From a bacterium (GTDB lineage Bacteria; Verrucomicrobiota; Verrucomicrobiae; Opitutales; Opitutaceae): a DNA stretch of 7,626 nucleotides. The position numbers and the translations under genes were made by a program. The notes under the pieces were generated by a model that was not told where the DNA came from, did no database searches, and saw only the letters and a list, made by a program, of their open reading frames with translations. The first letter of the stretch is position 1. Every line of letters starts with the position of its first letter. Shown here in pieces: positions 6,142 to 7,626 of this stretch. Where the stretch lies: positions 1 through 7,626 of the forward strand of contig JAJXYI010000283.1 of NCBI GenBank assembly GCA_021780625.1, in the 5' to 3' direction.

Positions 6142-6567
6142 ATGGACGTCTCCGCCATCTACACGATCGCCGACGCCCGTCGCCTGCTTGACGAAGGGCC
6201 GAAGCCGAACCTCGCGACAGCTGCGGGCCGTGCGGAAGCCGCGTCCGAAAAGCAGAAGCAGATCGCCGCAGCCGCGAAGCAGTTTGAGGCGATCATTGTC
6301 CGCCAGATGCTCGAGCCCGCGATCGACCCGCTGATGTCGGGCGATCCGCTTGGCAGTGCCGGCAATGGTGACAGCGGCGGAAGCAGCATGGGCGGAGGCG
6401 GCAGCATTTATAGTTACCTCGTCACGGATTCACTCGCGAACTGCCTGACTCAGGGCGGGGGACTCGGACTTTCGAAGATCCTTGAAAAACAATTAACACC
6501 CAGAGGCTCCGTCCCGACGGCCCAAGCGGCCGCGGTCTACGGTGCCGGGGAGGCAAAGAAATCATGA
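6142..6567 (+). CDS. flgJ: Rod-binding protein, single-domain FlgJ
   Basis: Matches the rod-binding (N-terminal) domain of FlgJ, which caps or guides the growing rod in the periplasm; 141 residues. Key pieces are AAAAKQFEAIIVRQMLEPA (42-60) and the C-terminal IYSYLVTDSLANCLTQGGGL (89-108) with LGLSKILEKQL (108-118), joined by a Gly/Ser-rich loop (about 66-88). The muramidase domain present in the about 310-residue FlgJ of E. coli is absent: the frame ends soon after the rod-binding domain and the next gene is flgN. Single-domain FlgJ proteins are common outside gammaproteobacteria, and a separate peptidoglycan hydrolase is then needed. The start is three bases after the flgI stop with no Shine-Dalgarno sequence. 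The TGA overlaps the flgN ATG (ATGA). Confidence 0.88.
   Translation: MDVSAIYTIADARRLLDEGPKPNLATAAGRAEAASEKQKQIAAAAKQFEAIIVRQMLEPAIDPLMSGDPLGSAGNGDSGGSSMGGGGSIYSYLVTDSLANCLTQGGGLGLSKILEKQLTPRGSVPTAQAAAVYGAGEAKKS
6547..6553 (+). promoter_or_regulatory. flgN: Ribosome binding site of flgN
   Basis: GGGGAGG lies ten bases before the flgN ATG, inside the end of flgJ. It is the only strong Shine-Dalgarno-like sequence I found at a start in this window. It supports the start at 6564 and shows that flgN may start on its own as well as by coupling to flgJ through the ATGA overlap. The spacing is a little long. Confidence 0.6.
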
Positions 6568-7067
6568 ATAATGCTTGGGAACTGATTGCCAACAGCCTGC
6601 GCGACGAGCTCCAGGAGTACGGTGGCCTGGTCGGGCTCTTTCAGGAACAACAGAGCGCGTTGCTTCGACGCGACGCCAATGGTGTGCTCGCGTCCGTCTC
6701 CGCCATCGAGGCGCAGGCTCGCAGCGCCGCTGAACGCCGGATGCGGCGCGAGGCGGTCGTCCGGGACGTCGCGCTCGCCAACGGCCGCAATGTCGAGTCG
6801 ACCCTCAGGTCGCTGCTCGACTGTCTGCCCGCCGAGGTGCGGCCGATGATCGAGGCGTTGATTGATGAGATCAACCGACTCGTCCATCGGGCCCGCCGCT
6901 CCGCACGCCAGAACACGATGCTGCTCCAGCGTGCCATCGAGATCCACCAGGAGGCGCTCCGCACTCTCCGCCCCGAGGCGTTCACCAAGACCTACTCGGC
7001 CCGCGGTCAGGTCAGCGTGAATACCGCCGTCGCCACCCCGCCGGCTGCGCTTGAAGCCGTCGGCTGA
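6564..7067 (+). CDS. flgN: Flagellar export chaperone FlgN
   Basis: Cytoplasmic chaperone expected to hold the hook-filament junction proteins FlgK and FlgL until export; 167 residues, a little longer than the usual 140-160. The protein is almost entirely alpha-helical and highly charged, with a predicted antiparallel helical bundle: LIANSLRDELQEYGGLVGLF (7-26), the Ala/Arg-rich helix 47-70 with RRMRREAVVRD (58-68), and helix 92-136 including INRLVHRARRSARQNTMLLQ (103-122). The residue pattern (Leu early, Arg-rich middle, N-x-x-LL late) and the C-terminal TYSARGQV (143-150) fit FlgN. Sequence identity in this family is low, so position carries much of the call: it overlaps flgJ by four bases and lies 60 bases before flgK, its client. 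Confidence 0.82.
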   Translation: MNNAWELIANSLRDELQEYGGLVGLFQEQQSALLRRDANGVLASVSAIEAQARSAAERRMRREAVVRDVALANGRNVESTLRSLLDCLPAEVRPMIEALIDEINRLVHRARRSARQNTMLLQRAIEIHQEALRTLRPEAFTKTYSARGQVSVNTAVATPPAALEAVG

Positions 7068-7127
7068 GCACTCCCGCCTCACCACGCCCCCCTCCGGAAC
7101 GTCAACGTCCCTCGACCCCCGCCACCC

Positions 7128-7626
7128 ATGTCAGGCATCTTTGCCAGCCTCACCAACGCCGTCAATGCGCTGAGCGCGCAGCAGATTGGTCTCGAGACCG
7201 CTGGCAAGAACATGGCCAACGTCAACAACGCCAACTACGCCCGCGAACGGGTCGTCATCGCGAGCCTCGGCACCGTGATGACCTCCGAAGGCCCGGAGAG
7301 CCTCGGCGTTCAGGCGCAGGGTGTCGTCCAGCTTCGCGACGGGATTCTCGACCAGCAGGTCACCCGGGAGACCGCAATCACCTCCCAGCTCACCAGCCTC
7401 CAATCGGCACTCCAGAACGCCCAGGCCGGTCTCGGCGAGACCCTGAATCTCAGCCAGAGCAACAACAACGGCACCACCGGCGGCAACGGCATGGCCGAGT
7501 CGCTCAGCAATTTCTTCACCACGTTCACCAGTCTGGCTGCAAACACGACCGATGTCGGCGAGCGCCAGACTCTCCTCCAGACCGCTTCGACGCTCACGGA
7601 CCAGTTCCAGCTCACCGATAGCCGTC
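7128..7626 (+). CDS. flgK: Hook-filament junction protein FlgK (N-terminal part)
   Basis: First junction protein (HAP1) between hook and filament, exported by the flagellar type III system with FlgN as chaperone. The frame opens at ATG 7128 and runs off the right edge, with 166 codons visible. The N-terminal D0 region MSGIFASLTNAVNALSAQQI (1-20) continues into LETAGKNMANVNNANYARER (22-41), the FlgK form of the rod/hook N-terminal motif. It is followed by GVQAQGVVQLRDGILDQQV (60-78), a heptad-rich helix, a short Asn/Gly-rich turn (about 111-121) and SLSNFFTTFTSLAANTTDVG (125-144), with the ERQTLLQTASTLTDQF segment after it. These match FlgK and not FlgL or FlgE. There is no Shine-Dalgarno sequence in the 60 bases before it, which are C-rich and contain a tandem AACGTC pair. 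Confidence 0.95.
   Translation, partial: MSGIFASLTNAVNALSAQQIGLETAGKNMANVNNANYARERVVIASLGTVMTSEGPESLGVQAQGVVQLRDGILDQQVTRETAITSQLTSLQSALQNAQAGLGETLNLSQSNNNGTTGGNGMAESLSNFFTTFTSLAANTTDVGERQTLLQTASTLTDQFQLTDSR

Noticed and set aside
7098..7109. Tandem AACGTC pair before flgK as a regulatory repeat
   Set aside because: Two six-base units only, with no symmetry or promoter nearby; chance is enough to explain it.

Overview
The window is one stretch of flagellar genes, all on the + strand. It comes from a G+C-rich, diderm (Gram-negative-type) bacterium. Outer-ring genes flgH and flgI are present, so the flagellum has L and P rings and crosses an outer membrane. Long open frames on the opposite strand and in other frames are the usual by-product of high G+C. 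The gene order, the small cysteine-rich protein after motB and the near absence of Shine-Dalgarno sequences make me favour a Verrucomicrobiota/Opitutales-like host. That assignment is memory-based inference, not shown by the sequence, and a planctomycete- or deltaproteobacterium-like host is possible.

Layout: (1) 2-1566 is a stator unit: the 3' part of motA, complete motB, and a small unrecognised gene with four cysteines whose ATG overlaps the motB stop. (2) 1567-1895 is the only long non-coding stretch (329 bases). It holds a hairpin just after the small gene, a clear intrinsic terminator with a TTCG loop (1639-1669), an AT-richer patch near 1801-1816 and a sigma-54-like -24/-12 element (1866-1879) just before the next gene. 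(3) 1896-7626 is a second operon in the order flgF-flgG-flgA-flgH-flgI-flgJ-flgN-flgK. Most junctions are tight: flgG/flgA overlap by one base, flgJ/flgN by four, and gaps elsewhere are 3 to 60 bases. flgK runs off the right edge.

How they work together: MotA/MotB form the ion-driven stator anchored to peptidoglycan. FlgF and FlgG build the rod, FlgJ binds or caps the rod, FlgA is the periplasmic chaperone for P-ring assembly, FlgI is the P ring and FlgH the L ring. FlgN is the cytoplasmic chaperone for FlgK (and FlgL), and FlgK is the first hook-filament junction protein.

Most of this is standard flagellar biology. The points worth a second look are the small CxC protein coupled to motB, a lysine replacing the usual peptidoglycan-contacting aspartate in MotB, an FlgH that appears to lack a lipobox, a sigma-54-like promoter placed so close to flgF that its mRNA would have almost no leader, and the lack of flgM where it is often found. 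No mobile element, CRISPR array, tRNA or rRNA was seen.
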